A DNA stretch of 64,000 nucleotides, from contig NZ_CP082945.1 in assembly GCF_019933235.1 (NCBI RefSeq), forward strand, positions 7,787,501 to 7,851,500, given 5' to 3'. Positions within the stretch are counted from its first letter, which is position 1. Every line of letters begins with the position of its first letter. The position numbers and the translations under genes are program-made. The stretch is from Streptomyces angustmyceticus (lineage in GTDB: Bacteria > Actinomycetota > Actinomycetes > Streptomycetales > Streptomycetaceae). Positions 63,847-64,000 of this stretch are shown one piece after another. The notes beneath the pieces are model-generated. The model saw nothing but the letters and a program-made list of their open reading frames with translations. It was not told the DNA's origin and did not search any database.

Positions 63847-64000
63847 GATTGTCCGCACCGCCCTGTACCGGCTCGCCGAGGCCGGCTTGGTCGGCTTTCA
63901 CGCGGAGGGTCACCCGGACGGACTGCAGATGACGGTCACTCTCCTGCCACCGGATTCCGGCGACATCAACGAACAAGAGAACCAGGCGCAGACTCCGACG
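63845..64000 (+). CDS. Partial small protein with winged-helix-like end (runs off the right edge)
   Basis: The frame reads VRTALYRLAEAGLVGFHAEG and LQMTVTLLPPDSGD and is still open at the edge. It resembles the C-terminal pattern of the small protein at 27617-27925, i.e. recognition helix plus wing. The N-terminal half appears to be missing, since upstream DNA belongs to the LuxR fragment; it is probably a truncated gene. GTG 63845 is a possible start. Confidence 0.35.
   Translation, partial: MIVRTALYRLAEAGLVGFHAEGHPDGLQMTVTLLPPDSGDINEQENQAQTPT

Overview
The window looks like a chromosomal segment of a Streptomyces or a close relative. GC content is very high, third-position GC bias marks the real reading frames, GTG and TTG starts are frequent, and many genes belong to families typical of Streptomyces: type I PKS, a SAV_2177-type methyltransferase, DUF4232, a luciferase-like domain protein, a SpoIIE-type phosphatase, and many AraC, XRE and LysR regulators. 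It reads as accessory or arm-like sequence. Small catabolic and secondary-metabolism cassettes alternate with stand-alone housekeeping genes and with at least seven decayed gene fragments.

Layout. (1) 1-5837, minus strand: the first genes of a modular type I PKS. They are a loading-ACP/KS/AT/DH/ACP protein and the start of the next subunit; a 591-bp segment is almost identical between them. (2) 6498-7950: a DinB/DUF664 remnant, a methyltransferase and a divergent XRE-cupin regulator with a palindromic operator candidate. (3) 8000-17153: an aromatic-oxygenation island with an AraC regulator, an extradiol-type VOC dioxygenase, an FAD hydroxylase, a StyA2B-type self-sufficient styrene/indole monooxygenase, its StyA1 partner, a divergent AraC regulator and a group D (HpaB/HsaA-like) oxygenase. 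(4) 17274-25633: GNAT, S66 peptidase, SDR, a frameshifted seven-bladed propeller/IPT protein, and a homogentisate-dioxygenase-like gene divergent from a LysR regulator. (5) 25867-39725: small conserved proteins, a DM13 protein, a wall-anchored hydrolase, a phosphate permease with a small membrane partner, a DEAD-box helicase, a GltB-like oxidoreductase and other hydrolases. (6) 39913-47705: two pseudogenes (AsnC and CadD remnants), then a chelate-type ABC importer, a copper-chaperone-like gene on the other strand, an MFS exporter, an asparagine-synthetase-like amidotransferase and a possible 57-residue ORF. (7) 48133-49731: a three-gene unit around a sigma-like factor. (8) 49842-57581: redox and hydrolase genes and a membrane SpoIIE phosphatase. 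(9) 57663-60523: a complete class I P450 operon (ferredoxin, ferredoxin reductase, P450). (10) 61010-64000: an IS982-like remnant, small ORFs and a mosaic of three truncated genes.

How the genes may work together. In island 3, the StyA1/StyA2B pair can epoxidise or hydroxylate an aromatic vinyl or indole-type substrate, the FAD and group D hydroxylases can add ring hydroxyls, and the extradiol enzyme can open a catechol ring. The two AraC proteins probably respond to a pathway aromatic. Whether this serves catabolism or tailoring of the adjacent polyketide cannot be decided from sequence. In region 6, uptake (SBP, permease, ATPase), export (MFS) and amide formation (AsnB) together suggest handling of a small chelator- or cofactor-like molecule. 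No CRISPR array, rRNA, tRNA or intact mobile element was found.
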